A DNA stretch of 64,000 nt from Adiantum capillus-veneris (GCA_014529385.2 CM043953.1:112224549-112288548), one strand, 5' to 3'. Shown: positions 44,020 through 55,404, counted from the stretch's first letter. The notes: generated by a model not told the origin, from the sequence alone. Numbers and translations: made by a program.

Positions 44020-45360
44020 TAACTTGGGTAGCCATGGCTTTCTCTTATCCATAATTTCATGGAAGAAGTGATGAAGATGGGGAAGACTTTTTGGAAAAGA
44101 TGGAGGTTGCCTGCATTAGCAACCAAATTCATGACCCAATGCAGATATTGCGTCTTCTCCAAATTTATTTGAAGAGTGATGCACGAGTTTTGTCCAAAGC
44201 ATATTAAGAGGAGTTGTGTGTGGCTGATCCTCCTGTAAGATTGATTTGGGACAATCTAAGGCATGGATTGGAAGTGGAGTTTGTGAAGACAGAAGATCCT
44301 GACAAAGTGTGGCAAGAAGTACAGGGTTTGGTGCAAAAGGAAGGTGAGCTAGTAGATGCATACATACGTAAGTTTTCATTGGCATGGGAGAGGATGTGCA
44401 AGGCCTTAGCACTACAAGTACCCCCACCTGACATGATGAAGAAGGACAGGTTCTTGGCTGGTCTTTGGGAGAATATACATTGGAGAGTGGAACTAAAGAA
44501 GCCTAGAACATATGAAGATGCATTGGAAGTGGCAAGGAACAAAGAGTGGAAGCTGAGGAAAATGAGCCAGCTAGGGGTGGAGTCTTCGCCCAGATGGTCT
44601 GAGTTTCAGCCTATGGAATCTTTGCAAGGTCGCATGCCAAGGGTTCATCATGAACCAGTGGTTTCTGTTACTCCTCAGATTATGCCAGTGGATGCATTGG
44701 AAGTGGCAAGGAACAAAGAGTGGAAGCTGAGGAAAATGAGCTAGCTAGGGGTGGAGTCTTCGCCCAGGAGGTCTAAGTTTGAGCCTATGGACTCTTTGCA
44801 AGGTCGCATGCCAAGGGTTCATCATGAACCAGTGGTTTCTGTTACTCCTCAGATTATGCCAGTGGTGGTCACTACATTAGTGCAAGATGATGGGCTAAGG
44901 CAAGACATGAGGCAAGTGGTACATTTAATGAAGAATCGCAGCCTAAACATGGTACATCAAGTGGGAAATAATCGAGGTCAAGGGAGGTTTGCAAATCAGC
45001 CAGGAGGTGAAGAAAGACCTAGGAATGGTGTTGGACAAAGCAATGGTAGGTTCTAGAGGCAGACGCCCACATGTTATAATTGCGAAGAGTTGGGCCACAT
45101 CAGCCCGCAATGTGATAAGCCACCAAGGATGGGGAGAGACATGTATCCATTGCCAAGACAAGTGCTAACTAGGTCAAATGATTATGGCATCGAAATTAAG
45201 GGAGAGGAAGGAACTAGTGGATTAACCCAAGAGGAAAAGGGAAAGACAAAAGTGATAAGTGTGGTTACCTTGGAGAAGGTATCAAAGCTAGAGGATACAT
45301 TAGTGATGCCTATTAGAAAGAGGATCACAGAGGACAAGGAAAAGTGCCCCTGGTCCTAGT
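44020..45360 (+). pseudogene. Tat gag with 58-codon duplication
   Basis: With two in-frame stops (TAA at 44047 and 44204) the frame reads GEDFLEKMEVACISNQIHD, DPPVRLIWDNLRHGLEVEF and KFSLAWERMCKALALQVPPP, a typical Gypsy gag. The CCHC knuckle CYNCEELGHISPQC lies near 45073-45114. Positions 44517-44690 are repeated as 44691-44864 (period 174 bp, exactly 58 codons), the second copy with a TAG at 44742. Downstream basic sequence to 45360 precedes the protease. Confidence 0.82.
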
Positions 45361-45559
45361 AAGAAGAAGGGAAAGAGCCATGAAGGGGAGGATGTCAAGG
45401 CCAAGAGGAAAAGAAGAGCTCATCGCAAGTTTCATGTTTCAGATTTTCCACTAGGGGATGGGCAATTAAGCTATGACTTGAAGGAGGATCTAACTAGCAC
45501 GAAGGCAGATATTACTTTTGGGCATCTTATAGAGTGCCTAAGCTAAAGCGACAGTGGAA

Positions 45560-46072
45560 GAGGATGGTTAACCCAATGGAAAAAGAGCCAGAGAGAGGTT
45601 CAGGAAAGGTGCTGGCGATGGATGAGTTACCGGAAATTTGACCAATAGTAGATGTGTGGCACAAAAGAAAAAATTTGGGACAAGGTTATGTGGATGGTGG
45701 AGCCCAAATATGTCATAATGCACTCATGTGTTGAGAAGATGGGTCTTATAGTGACTGGGGTGTCAGGCTTTCGGATCAAATTGGCCAACCATCAAAAAGT
45801 AAAATGTTTGGGTGTTGTAGGCATATGATGCAAAGGAATTGGTTGATTTTCATGTGATGCCAGCGGGTTTAGGAGCATATCCTATTATATTGGGTAGACC
45901 ATGGTTACGTGCAGTGGGAGCTGTTCAAGATTGGACATGTGGTACGATTAGCCTCTATGGAAAGACACGTGCCAAGAAGCTATATAATATGGACACAAGG
46001 AAACGATCAGAGGAGCTTTATGAAGATGAGGATGAGTCTAGTGATGAAGACTATTCCACAGTGATTGATTAG
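45560..46072 (+). pseudogene. Tat protease
   Basis: Active-site motif GYVDGGAQIC near 45683-45715. After frame changes, VDFHVMPAGLGAYPIILGRP and WLRAVGAVQDW (45839-46072) carry the ILGRPWL block of Gypsy proteases. An acidic tail, EDEDESSDEDYS, follows. At least two frameshifts lie between the two halves. Confidence 0.75.
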
Positions 46073-46123
46073 GATAGTGATAGTACTACCAGCAGTGATG
46101 AGGATGTTGATGTTGCATTCCTT

Positions 46124-47204
46124 TTGATGGACAAAGAAATCCAGGAGTCTGGTTTAGTTGCATTTGCAAATGAGATTGAAGATGAAAGTGAAGGGCCTTA
46201 TGAAGTGATTGAAGGGCTGATGCAAACCAAGGTCGAATTTTCGAAGAAGCAAGAATTGATGACACAAATGATCAATGGAGACCTCTCAACTATGGAGAAG
46301 GAGATATATTTGCACATGCTGGCTAATTTTCCTGATTTGTTCATTACTTCATATGAAGAGATCAGAGGGTTCAAGGATGAAGAGATGCATGTAGAGCTGA
46401 AAGAGGGTGCTAAGCCAGTGCGGCAAAGTCTAAGAAGGATGGGTCAAGAGTAGATGGAAGCCTTGCGGGATGAGATGGACAAGTTATTGAAGGCAGGGTT
46501 CATAATCCCAGTGAAAACCACGGAATGGGTGAGTCCAGTAGTACTCAGCCCAAAGAAGGATGGAAAGTGGAGGATTTGTGTAGCTTTTAAACCCTTAAAT
46601 TCATCCACTAAGAAGAACCCATATCCTCTTCCATTCATTGATTAGATCTTGGATTCAGTGGCAGGTTATGAGAGGTATAGTGTGTGTGATGGTTTTTCAG
46701 CTATTTTCAATTGAAGATTGCTCTTAAAGACCGAACAAAGACAACTTTCATTACGCCATGGGGCTATAATTTCTACACAGTATTGCCATTTGGGTTGTCA
46801 AATGGACCATCTTTCTATCAAGAGAGAGCAAATTGCGTATTGGAACCATTTATTGGTAATTGTGTTAAAGCTACAGTAGTAGAGTTGAACACCGTGAGAA
46901 GCTACAAATGGAATTAGCTTGATATGATGAATGTGGAGGACAACTAAATCCAAAGAAATGTCATCTAGCACAGCCAAGGGTGAAGTTATTGGGCCATATG
47001 GTGTCGAAAAATGGCATTGAGGCTGATCCAGACAAGGTTAAGTCTATTATTCTTCTTCCATCACCTACAAGTACAAAGCAATTGGAAACCTTTATACACA
47101 AAGTCAAGTACATGGCATGGTTTATTTCATTTTCTTTGCAGCTTCTTTATCCATTACAACAAGTGGCAAAGCATGATCCATTGCAATGGGATGACAAGTG
47201 TTAA
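46124..47204 (+). pseudogene. Tat reverse transcriptase, active-site segment lost
   Basis: The frame includes NFPDLFITSYEEIRGF (46325), LLKAGFIIPVKTTEWVSPVV, SPKKDGKWRICVAFKPLN, then after a stop YERYSVCDGFSAIF, TTFITPWGYNFYTVLPFGLS and ERANCVLEPFIGN. The stretch that should carry YVDD/FVDD (about 46860-46930) is replaced by short unrelated sequence. Homology resumes at QPRVKLLGHMVSKNGIEADP (46972), so a small deletion or rearrangement removed the catalytic box. Confidence 0.82.
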
Positions 47205-47207
47205 GAG

Positions 47208-47560
47208 GTGTTTCAAGAGGTCAGAGAGGTGTTAGGGGGTCTGTTAGCCACGCAGGCTCCTGATTGGGAGCAAGCATTTTATGTAAATCCATCAGTAGGG
47301 AATGATGATGTTGGAGCCGTGCTATTGCAAAAGGGGAAGGGCAGCCATTACATGAGGCCAATGTATTGTGCAAGCCGAGTGAAGCTGGTAGTAAGAGAGA
47401 AAATTCTCAGAAGTAGAGCTAGTGATGGCCAGTGTAATATTTGCTTGTCGACGATTTCGTCATTACTTGCTACCATGCATGGCCTTTTGTTTTCTTGACG
47501 AGTTACACTTTTTGCCACAGCTAATTAATGGCACTAACATGTCAAATTTGGTCAAGAAAT
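47208..47560 (+). pseudogene. Tat Gypsy-type RNase H
   Basis: Contains PDWEQAFYVNPSVGNDDVGAV then LLQKGKGSHYMRPMYCASR, matching the N-terminal half of Gypsy RNase H. Beyond 47400 the frame shifts (ACRRFRHYLLPWPFVFLTS is readable in another frame). Confidence 0.75.
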
Positions 47561-47581
47561 GGGTAATTTAGCTACAAGAGT

Positions 47582-48219
47582 TTGAGGTCCCTTTTTTTAG
47601 TGGAAGACAGTACAAGAGCTACCCTAGCCAATTTGTTGACCTACAAGGAGAATCCCCTTATTGTTAAGGAAGAGGCGGTGCGAAAGGTAGTTGAAGAAGT
47701 GCCACAGATCAGCAATGCACATGTGTTGTTCTTTGATGGCTCATACAGAAAGAGCCATGATGCAGCTTCAGGGGGTATAGCACTTTATGATCCAAAGGGG
47801 AATCTAGTATGCAAGAGAGGGTTCAAATTGGATGCTCATAGTAACAATGAGGCCGAATATGCTACATTGGAAGCCAGATTACACATTTTTTGAAGCATGG
47901 GATTAGAAGGTTGAGCATAAAAGGTGATTCCTTGTTAGTTGTGAAGCAAGTGTTGGGTGTGTGGAAGAGCAAGAACACCTCGTTGAAAGAAATGTGTTTC
48001 AGAATTAAAGGCCTGTTAAAAAAGTTTGAAGCATGGAGCATCAAACACATTGAGCGTGCTCTAAATGGAGAGGCACATGAAGTAGCTCAAAGCATGATTG
48101 GGGAGCTATTTGTGTTGAATGAGGACCAATTTACCTCTTTATCATGGCCGGGAAAGTTTGGCTCAAGAAGAGGAGTTTTTGCTAACAGGAATCATTCCAA
48201 AGGATATTCAAAAGTCTAA
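47582..48219 (+). pseudogene. Tat additional (archaeal-type) RNase H
   Basis: Reads NAHVLFFDGSYRKSHDAASG, ALYDPKGNLVCKRGFKLDA and NNEAEYATLEARLHI. After a one-base shift near 47893, HGIRRLSIKGDSLLVVKQVL and WSIKHIERALNGEAHEVAQS follow. The DGS, E (EAEYATLE) and GDS acidic positions of the archaeal-type RNase H are present. This second RNase H is diagnostic of Tat (Ogre/Retand-type) Gypsy elements. Confidence 0.82.
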
Positions 48220-48243
48220 GAAGTATGGTTTTGTGCGTAGAGC

Positions 48244-48860
48244 ATGTACAAATTGATTGGTGATGTCTTATACATGAAAGGGGCTGATCTCCTGTTGAGA
48301 CGTGTACCTTGGAGGGCGGAGCTTTATAGAGTGTTGGAAGAGAATCATGAAGGCACATGTGGCGGACATTTTGCTCTAAATATTACCTTGCATAAGATCT
48401 TGCAAGAGGGGTATGTATGGCCTAGTTTGCAGTCTAAGGATGTTCACCATTGGTGTAGGTCTTGCAATAATGGTCAAGCATTTGGGAAGAGAGTGTTGAA
48501 GCCAGAGATACCAAAAACCATCATGGCGTTTGATGTGTTTGAAATGTGGGGGATTGATGCAATCGGCCCGTTACCTATCACAAACAGGGACAAAAGCTAT
48601 ATTTTGACTGCAGTGGACTATCTCTCTAGATGGGCAGAGGCTATAGCAGTAAAAAAAATCATTGCAAAGGATGTGGCAAAATTTGTGTATGATGAAATAT
48701 GTTGCAAGTTTGGGATGCCACTAGAGCTATTTTCAGATAAGGGGCCAGGATTTAGAGCTAAACTGCTAGACATTTTATGCGCGAAGATGAAGATTAGGCA
48801 CCAACATACCACTCCTTATTACCCACAGTGTAATGGATTGAATGAAAGATTCAATGGTGA
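48244..48860 (+). pseudogene. Tat integrase, first part
   Basis: Zinc finger (H in NHEGTCGGHFA, then CRSCNNGQ) and catalytic core with D in MWGIDAIGPLP, D in ELFSDKGPGF and E in CNGLNERFNG. All three catalytic residues are present, but the frame is cut at 48860 by the solo LTR insertion. Confidence 0.88.
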
Positions 48861-51263
48861 TGTAAGCTTCCCAACCCCGCCGACACCAAAAACGGGATGG
48901 TACCATTGACAGGTCTCTAGGCCTACTAAAGTTAGAGTCCTTAAACAAGAAAAATTCCAGGGAATTCACCCTTACCATTGGAAATGGTTTAGGTTTATAG
49001 CCTTAGAAGAGACCTAGTCCTATCTCGCAGTGGAAATGGGACCATATAAAAAAATTCCGGCCCTATATCTTCATCCTTTAGATTAAGGTTTCATTAGCCA
49101 AGGTTTTTTCCCCTAGCATATGTGAGGGCACAGCCGTTGGTGGATTCCTCGTCCAAGTGAAAAAGTTTCTAAACGTCTTAGTGCGCAGGAATGGATTGTT
49201 ACCTGACTAATCAGGTCCACCCGTCCATGATTGACAACCTTACTCAATCCCCACTTACCATCCCGCATTCACACATAATTTCTGTGTTGTTTAATTACTA
49301 TCACATTCTTTTCACAATTAAAATAATGATTCCTTTTAACTTTCAAAACTGCATTTCATTAAGACAACCTTTGAAAACAGTATTGAAGAGATTCTTTCAG
49401 AAAACAAACATCTTTAGACTTAAGACAAGGTACTGTCAATCTAAAGTATCACTGACCAGTACTAACTTGTCTCAAGAACCACCTATACAGGGGTGAAAAA
49501 TGGCACCCATTCCTTATTTATAAAAACCGGGGTGGAAAAAATCTTCACCCAAAGTCCGGGCGCCCATACGCCAAAACCAATTGCCCATACAACCGGGCCG
49601 TTCCTCTAGGATAAACTTGAAATTAGGTAGATTACTCCATTGAGATTGTCCTACTTATCACTGGTTTCCTAAAATCTAATTAATCTCTAATAAATAACAA
49701 CTCAATTTGATTCTATTTGCTAATTTCCATTATTTAAATTGTCCAAAAAACAGAGTATTTCTGCTAAAGTAATTAGCTAGATTACTTAATTGAGATTTTC
49801 CTAATTATCATAGGTTCCCTACCATCTAATTAACCTCTTATAAATAACTCAATTCAATTTGAATCTATTTGCTAATTTCCCCTATAAATTGTCTAAAAAA
49901 CAGAGTATCTCTACTAAAGTAATTAGCTAAAATAATTATATGAGCATGTACTAATTATCAAGGGTTTCTTAACACCTAATTAAACACTAAAAAATATCTC
50001 ATAGCATTTGAAATCAGTTTACTAATTTCCCTTAATTAATTTTCTCTAAAAATAAAGTATTTCTACTAAAGTAATTAGCTAGATTAATTATCTGATCTTC
50101 TCCTAATTATCACTAGTTTTTTAACACCTAATTAACATCTAATAAATATCTCATAGCATTTGAAATCATTTTACTAATTTTCCCTAACTAATTTGCTCTA
50201 AAAATAGAGTATTTTTGCTAAAGTAATTATCTAAATTAATTATCTGAGCTTCTCCTAATGATCATGGGTTCCTTAACACTTACTTAACCATTGATAAATA
50301 TCTCACATCATTTGGGATTATTTTGATTATTTTCCCCTTTAATTTTCTCTAAAAAACAGTGTAATTTTGCCTAATTAATTAGGAAAATTACTCAAAAAAT
50401 TATAGGATAATTTTACTAGCTTAATGACTACCTAATTCATCTTTCATAATAACCTCAACTTAATCTAAGCTTAATTAATATATTCACCATTAATTCATGG
50501 TTAATTTGGCTAATTTCAGCCCTAATATGATAGGATAATTAATTAGCTTAATTACAACCATCAGCAAAAATTAATTAATTAAGAGAGGGTTTATGAGTAT
50601 ACATAGGCTTAATATTTGATTTATTAACAAAAGAGCTTAATCTAACCTTGCTAATTAAAAAGGGTTCGACTAATTATTGTTTAGGTTAATCAATTAGAGA
50701 TTAATCTCTAATGATTTCTACGTAGTGTTCTGTCTAGATGAGAGAGAGAGTATCAAGGCTCCGAGTCTAAGAAATTATGAAGAGAAGGGGTCCTTTTATA
50801 GCTTTTTCTGGGCACCGGGCAGCTTCTGGCAGGTTTCCACACTCGAAGCAGCCCTTGCAATTTGCGCCATCTGGTGCTATCTCTGTCCTTGGCAGGTTCC
50901 CCCAGCTTCCACACTCACCCCATACCTTCCAGAATTTACTTTGGTTGTTTTTTGCAGATCCTAATGATGAATATTTGGATTTCTAGCTAATTCTAGAACC
51001 TTCGTGTAAAAAGTCCTGGTTAATGATTAATACTCAAACCATCCAATTTTCAATACTAATTGAATTCTTATTCTAATCTTCCAGGGTCTGTAACTTTTCC
51101 AATTTCCATCGGATTCAGATTCTGAAAATTACTAAACATAGTAAAGCTCTGCTTATGATTCCAAAAATACCAAGATTAGCAGTGTTTGACAACGGTTTTC
51201 CATTAAATTTTGCAAGCTTTGTACAATCTTTAAGATTTTGGAAACTGGAAACCTTACAGGTGA
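48856..51263 (+). mobile_element. Solo LTR, 2398 bp, inside the Tat integrase
   Basis: The insert 48861-51258 starts TGTAAGCTTCCC and ends ACCTTACA, flanked by the 5-bp target duplication GGTGA (48856-48860 and 51259-51263). It restores the integrase frame when removed. It contains no coding region, primer site or internal LTR pair, so a solo LTR left by recombination is the best reading. Short ORFs (49191, 50725) are not credible genes. Confidence 0.88.
49622..50373. repeat. Five tandem ~150-bp units in the solo LTR
   Basis: Units start near 49622, 49771, 49920, 50071 and 50225. Each contains AATTAGCTAGATTA-like and CCTAATTATCA-like sequence and ends near AACAGAGTATTTCT + GCTAAAGT variants. 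They are strongly AT-rich. Confidence 0.85.
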
Positions 51264-51913
51264 GTTGGTACAAATTCTTTCAAAAGTGACACCAAGGAAA
51301 GAATTGGGATTTCGAATTGCCTAGTGCATTATGGGCTTACCGTGCTTCGGTAAAGACAAGTATAGGGTTTACTCCATTTCATTTGGTATATGGAAAGGAA
51401 GCACTATTTCCTGTGGAAGTAGAGTTGCCTATGGTCAAGATGTTAGAGAAGTTGCTTGGGCCGCCTAGTGATGCATTCAAAGAGAGGCTCTTACAGTTAC
51501 AAGAGGTTCAGCTGGATAGGATGAGTGCATTGGAACATTATGGGTAGATACAAGATAAGGCTTTGGCAAAGATAAATGAAAAGATCCAAAGTAAGTGTAT
51601 CAAGAAGCATGACTTGGTTTTGCGCTACAGCAGTAAGATGGACAACACCTTCCAAAAGAAGTTTCAAATTAAGTGGGAAGGCCCTTTTAAGGTGGTCGAG
51701 TGTTTCCCAAATGGTACATATCAATTGACTAACGTGGATGGGATTCTACATGAGTCAAGGGTAAATGGATTGCGTCTTAAATTGTATCATTCCAGGTTAA
51801 TGATGGTGGAGCAAGATGAGCTATCTGTGGAGCGAGTAATGCATATGAGGGATGAGGAGACCTGTGACACAACGAGTCTCATATGTCTTTTTGCTGCTGC
51901 TGATCATGAATGA
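51264..51913 (+). pseudogene. Tat integrase, second part and C-terminus
   Basis: Immediately after the target duplication the integrase resumes: LPSALWAYRASVKTSIGFTP, FHLVYGKEALFPVEVELP and LLQLQEVQLDRMSALEHYG. After a TAG come QKKFQIKWEGPFKVVECFPN and SRVNGLRLKLYH. It ends at 51913, shortly before the right LTR. Confidence 0.85.
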
Positions 51914-51941
51914 TCTAGCAGGCTAGGGAATGGGCAAATTA

Positions 51942-53133
51942 TGTCAGAAATTTTTTGGAGCAAGAAATTGTTCATATGTACATACAAATGCATGGTGCAT
52001 CGAACAAAGGATTGCCCATTTTCCTGAGCCAGGTGGTTACGTGGGGTGGGGCCCACATGTATACAGGTAGGACAACATGTACATAGTGCATCGGTTTTCA
52101 CTATCACCAGTACCTGTGTGTTTTTTCTATAATAATGAGGAGTTGATAACACGTAAAACTTCTCAAGGAAGCTATCCGTAGGCCGACGACACGAGGTAAG
52201 CAGGTGTGTCAGATGGCATCTAGTGGCATCAGGAGGTCGAATGGGGTCAATACTTGTACGTGGATAGTATGGACACAACGTGGGTGTTGTTTTGTGATGA
52301 ATTATGCAAATGGTCATCTTGAGGACCATGTTTTGGGACCACTCCACGTCATGACGGGATGCATTATTGGAAAAATTTGAGTGCTAGGTGTGTGGATGGA
52401 TGCAGCAGGGTGACAACTATGCACTACGAGGCCACTTTTTGGCATGTTCGGGGTCCGTTTGAGGTCAACTAAAAGGCCGAGGGTGCCCAAGTAATAAAGC
52501 TAAGTGTGGGAACTAAAAAAACTGAGAGAAGACCAAAAAAAAAGTAGAGAGAAGAGGAGGAACAACCACAAGTGAGTTTTTGTTGGTTTTGGAGCCTATT
52601 TTGGCCGTAAACTGCTCATCCGAGGTCGGATTTGAGCACTTTGACATTGTAGACTGGGGTTTTGGGCCATTCCAAACGCAATGGCATTGTCCATTTTGCC
52701 AAATTCCTCAATATTGTTTTGTTGTTTTGGATGTGTAAGACGGTCTTAATGTGTCGACATGGTATTCCTTCTTGGATGTTGTGAGCGGGATGAAAACACA
52801 TTAGCAAGCAAAGCTTCTATTCCAATTTGTGATTGTATATGGCATATTTTACCCATATTGTGTGAGTTGTTCACCCCATGGGTGTTGGTCCAAGCTCAAT
52901 TGTATCTAAACATCAGAATTCTCCTCTTTTGAGCTGAGTTTTTTGGGTGTGTGTGTGTGTCTCTCTCTATGTAGAGTGGGCAAATAAATAGTCTCTCTCA
53001 TGTCACTTCATTGGTGCGTTCCCTATCCCGGCCAGGTGGGTTGTGTAAGCCGAGTGGTGCGCCATAGTGTGTGTGTGTATCATCCCAAGAGTGTGTGTCG
53101 GGTTATTATAAAGGCGTTGTGTGTCTATTTTAA
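51942..53133 (+). repeat. Tat-type 3' LTR
   Basis: Starts TGTCAGAAATTTTTTGGAG and follows 41905-43048 with many substitutions and small indels, including a roughly 58-bp insertion near 52740-52800. Similarity ends at GGCGTTGTGTGT. Confidence 0.85.
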
Positions 53134-53372
53134 TATTTGTCTATGGTTAAGAGCATCCAGTTCTTCTAATTTGGAAACAATTCATGTATTGTTCATTTAA
53201 AATGAATTGCAAAGGGGGGGCCTTTCTGTTAGGACCTTGATTGGTTTGGTATCATTTTTTGACCTAGTCCTTGTCAATCAGAGTGCATGATTGTTGCTAG
53301 TACCCTTACAAATAAGATGGCCCCCTCTCTATGCAATATGTTGTGGCTTGGCTTTTAGCTTAGATACATGTT
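53134..53372. other. No gene seen
   Basis: Short spacer between the Tat right LTR and the gag-only LTR element. Confidence 0.4.
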
Positions 53373-53495
53373 TGTAAGGACATGGGTCCTATGGGCAAGG
53401 CCACCGGCACGGTCGAACAATGTGTACGCTAGGGAGAGGCTATAAGATAGCATGATTGGGTGGAGACTAGCACACTCATTACCACCGCCCTTTCA
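53373..53495 (+). repeat. TR-GAG LTR 1
   Basis: 123 bp, equal in length to 54898-55020 and differing at a small number of positions. It is followed by a mutated primer site (TAGTATCCAAGC at 53497-53508). Confidence 0.9.
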
Positions 53496-53825
53496 CTAGT
53501 ATCCAAGCTATTTTTGGAGAAGAGACAAAGGAGTTGCATGTGCATGCGATGTGTTTCTTCTCTCCCATGTTTCGCAGATGTCGTTGCTTCTCTCCCACGT
53601 TCCGCAGACATCGACGTCTCCGTTGTGCAGCAAAAATAAGGCAAGCACAGCTTCCTGTGTGCAGTGCACACAGACAGATAGCGACAGTCGACCGCGGCAT
53701 CCCCACGACCAAGGTAGGCGACCAAGGCAAAGTTGACTGGCAACTCTACGATACCTAGGCTCCGAAGGCTTCCGTAGTCGCCGTTGGCTACACATGTAGA
53801 AAGTGCCACTTAACCGTTGAATGAA

Positions 53826-53893
53826 GGAGGGTTGAACCCACTCCATGAGAATAAGAGGCGAACACTTTATCATTGAGCTATGGAAAGAAAGCA
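53826..53893 (-). ncRNA. tRNA-like sequence in TR-GAG leader, unit 1
   Basis: Minus strand TAGCTCAATGATAAAG resembles a tRNA D-arm/A box, and GTGGGTTCAACCC a T-arm/B box, at tRNA-like spacing. No complete cloverleaf was established. The same module is at 55310-55378 in unit 2, so it belongs to the element. Confidence 0.5.
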
Positions 53894-54240
53894 TACTTGT
53901 GTTGAAAGGAAACTAGAAGGAAAGGGGAAGCTTCAAACTTAGAGGAAGTAGTTCCACCCTTCCTTTTCACTTCTTGGAGGAAGGAAAGTTTTCCTCCAAA
54001 AATTCTTTTTTTCTCAAGGAGGTAGCTTTAAAGTGAACAAAAGCCTTCACAAAAACGACGAGTTTTTGTAAAGAATCAACAAAGGTGTTCTTACGATGAA
54101 CGACACATAAAGCGCTACAATTTTTGGAAGGCGAGGTTCGCATGCAACGTAAATCGCGGAGCATATAAAACACAAAGACTTCAATTTCACAAGGTACAAG
54201 TTGACATTTTTTTTCTCTCTTTACATTAGTGTGTGTTTAC

Positions 54241-54897
54241 CATGACCAGTGAGGATATCCCACCTACACACACGTTTGATTTTGAGCACATAGATCAAAA
54301 TCAAGGCTCCACAAGTGCGGCTGACACTAATATGCATGATGATGATGATCTAGAAGATCATGGCCTTGTAGGTATGGCTGCTTTCAAGACTTTGGAAAAT
54401 CGCCAAAGCGTACTTGAACGCAACCTCTCTGCACTCAATGCAAATGTTACCAATCTTACTGAGTTACTTGTGAAATTGATGAATTCACAGATGGTTCAAG
54501 GAGCCACAAGTGGCACGGTTCAAGGGAACCAAGCTCGCACGACTCAAGGAGTCCAAGAGACAAGTGCTTCAGAAGATGCAGAAGGTAGCAATGTATTACT
54601 TAAGAATATCACCATTCTGAGTTTCACGGGGAAGAGTGTGATCGCAACAAGGATGCGGTCAATACGTTCTTACACAAATGGAGTGATATTCATAGATTTA
54701 GACACACCCGAATATAAAGATAGCTGTGGAAACAAGTCTATCTTTAAAGGCAAGGCCTATAAGTGGTGAATGACATTTCCAATAGATGTTTGTCCTCAGT
54801 CTTGGGCTGTGTTTCAAGCTTCTTTCTCCAAAGAGTTTTTGGACTTCAATGAAGAAGATAAGAATTGGTAAGGATGGGATGCATGCCGCATGTCTGG
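54241..54897 (+). pseudogene. TR-GAG partial gag
   Basis: Starts MTSEDIPPTHTFDFEHIDQN and includes a coiled-coil-like LSALNANVTNLTELLVKLMN. Frameshifts follow, with recognisable gag-like FTGKS, KGKAYKW and, after a TGA at 54767, MTFPIDVCPQSWAVFQASFS and FNEEDKNW. It ends at the right LTR without zinc knuckle or protease. The related copy at 61528-61889 shows the same start. Confidence 0.7.
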
Positions 54898-55020
54898 TGT
54901 AAGGACATGGGTCTTATGGGCAAGGCCACCGGCACGGTCAAACAATGTGTATGCTAGGGGGAGGCTATAAGATAGCACGGTTGGGTGGAGACTAGCACAC
55001 GTATTACCACCACCCTTTCA
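54898..55020 (+). repeat. TR-GAG LTR 2
   Basis: 123-bp copy of 53373-53495. It serves both as the end of unit 1 and the start of unit 2. Confidence 0.9.
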
Positions 55021-55021
55021 C

Positions 55022-55033
55022 TGGTATCAGAGC
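55022..55033 (+). promoter_or_regulatory. TR-GAG unit 2 primer-binding site
   Basis: TGGTATCAGAGC one base after LTR 2, an intact initiator tRNA-Met site (that of unit 1 is mutated). Confidence 0.92.
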
Positions 55034-55309
55034 CATTTTTGGAAGGAGAAAAAAAGAGGGTTACATGTGCATGCGACGTTCTGCTTCTCTCCCAGGTTCC
55101 GCAGACAGCGACGTCTCTGTTGTGCAGCAAAAAAAGATAGGTACGATTTCCTGTCTGCAATGCATGGACAAACAATGACAATCGACCGCGGCCGCCCCCA
55201 TCTACGCTCTCCACAACGGGCGACCAAGGCAAACTCAACCGGTAATTCCACGGCACCGAGGCTTTGAAGGCTCCGTTGGCTGTGTGTGTAGGAAGGCCCA
55301 CTTAACCCT

Positions 55310-55378
55310 TGCATGAAGGAGAGTTGCACCCACCCCATGAGGGTAACAAGCCAACACTTTACCATCAAGCTATTGACC
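55310..55378 (-). ncRNA. tRNA-like sequence in TR-GAG leader, unit 2
   Basis: Minus strand TAGCTTGATGGTAAAG and GGTGGGTGCAACTC are the counterparts of the A- and B-box-like motifs of unit 1, slightly diverged. Confidence 0.45.
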
Positions 55379-55403
55379 CTTGTTATGTATAACAAGGAAA
55401 GAT

Positions 55404-55404
55404 T

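Larger units (their letters stand above)
41905..53133 (+). mobile_element. Decayed Tat-type Ty3/Gypsy retrotransposon
   Basis: LTRs of about 1.15 kb lie at 41905-43048 and 51942-53133. Between them are gag, protease, RT, a Gypsy RNase H, a second archaeal-type RNase H, and integrase, in that order on the plus strand. The extra RNase H between Gypsy RNase H and integrase marks the Tat lineage. The integrase is interrupted by a 2398-bp solo LTR (48861-51258). Stops, a deletion in the RT and LTR divergence show that it is dead. The right LTR end is diverged or truncated, so no target duplication could be confirmed. Confidence 0.88.
53373..55020 (+). mobile_element. Short gag-only LTR element (TR-GAG-like), unit 1
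   Basis: 1648 bp bounded by 123-bp LTRs (53373-53495 and 54898-55020) with TG...CA ends (TGTAAGGACATGGG...CCCTTTCA). Inside lies a primer site, a leader with a tRNA-like sequence and a partial gag only. No pol sequence is present. This matches the described terminal-repeat retrotransposons with a GAG domain; a TRIM is the alternative. The right LTR is followed by another primer site and leader (unit 2) instead of flanking DNA, so the structure is tandem. Confidence 0.82.

Noticed and set aside
49622-50373. CRISPR-like or satellite array
   Set aside because: Units are about 150 bp, contiguous and confined to the solo LTR of a plant genome.
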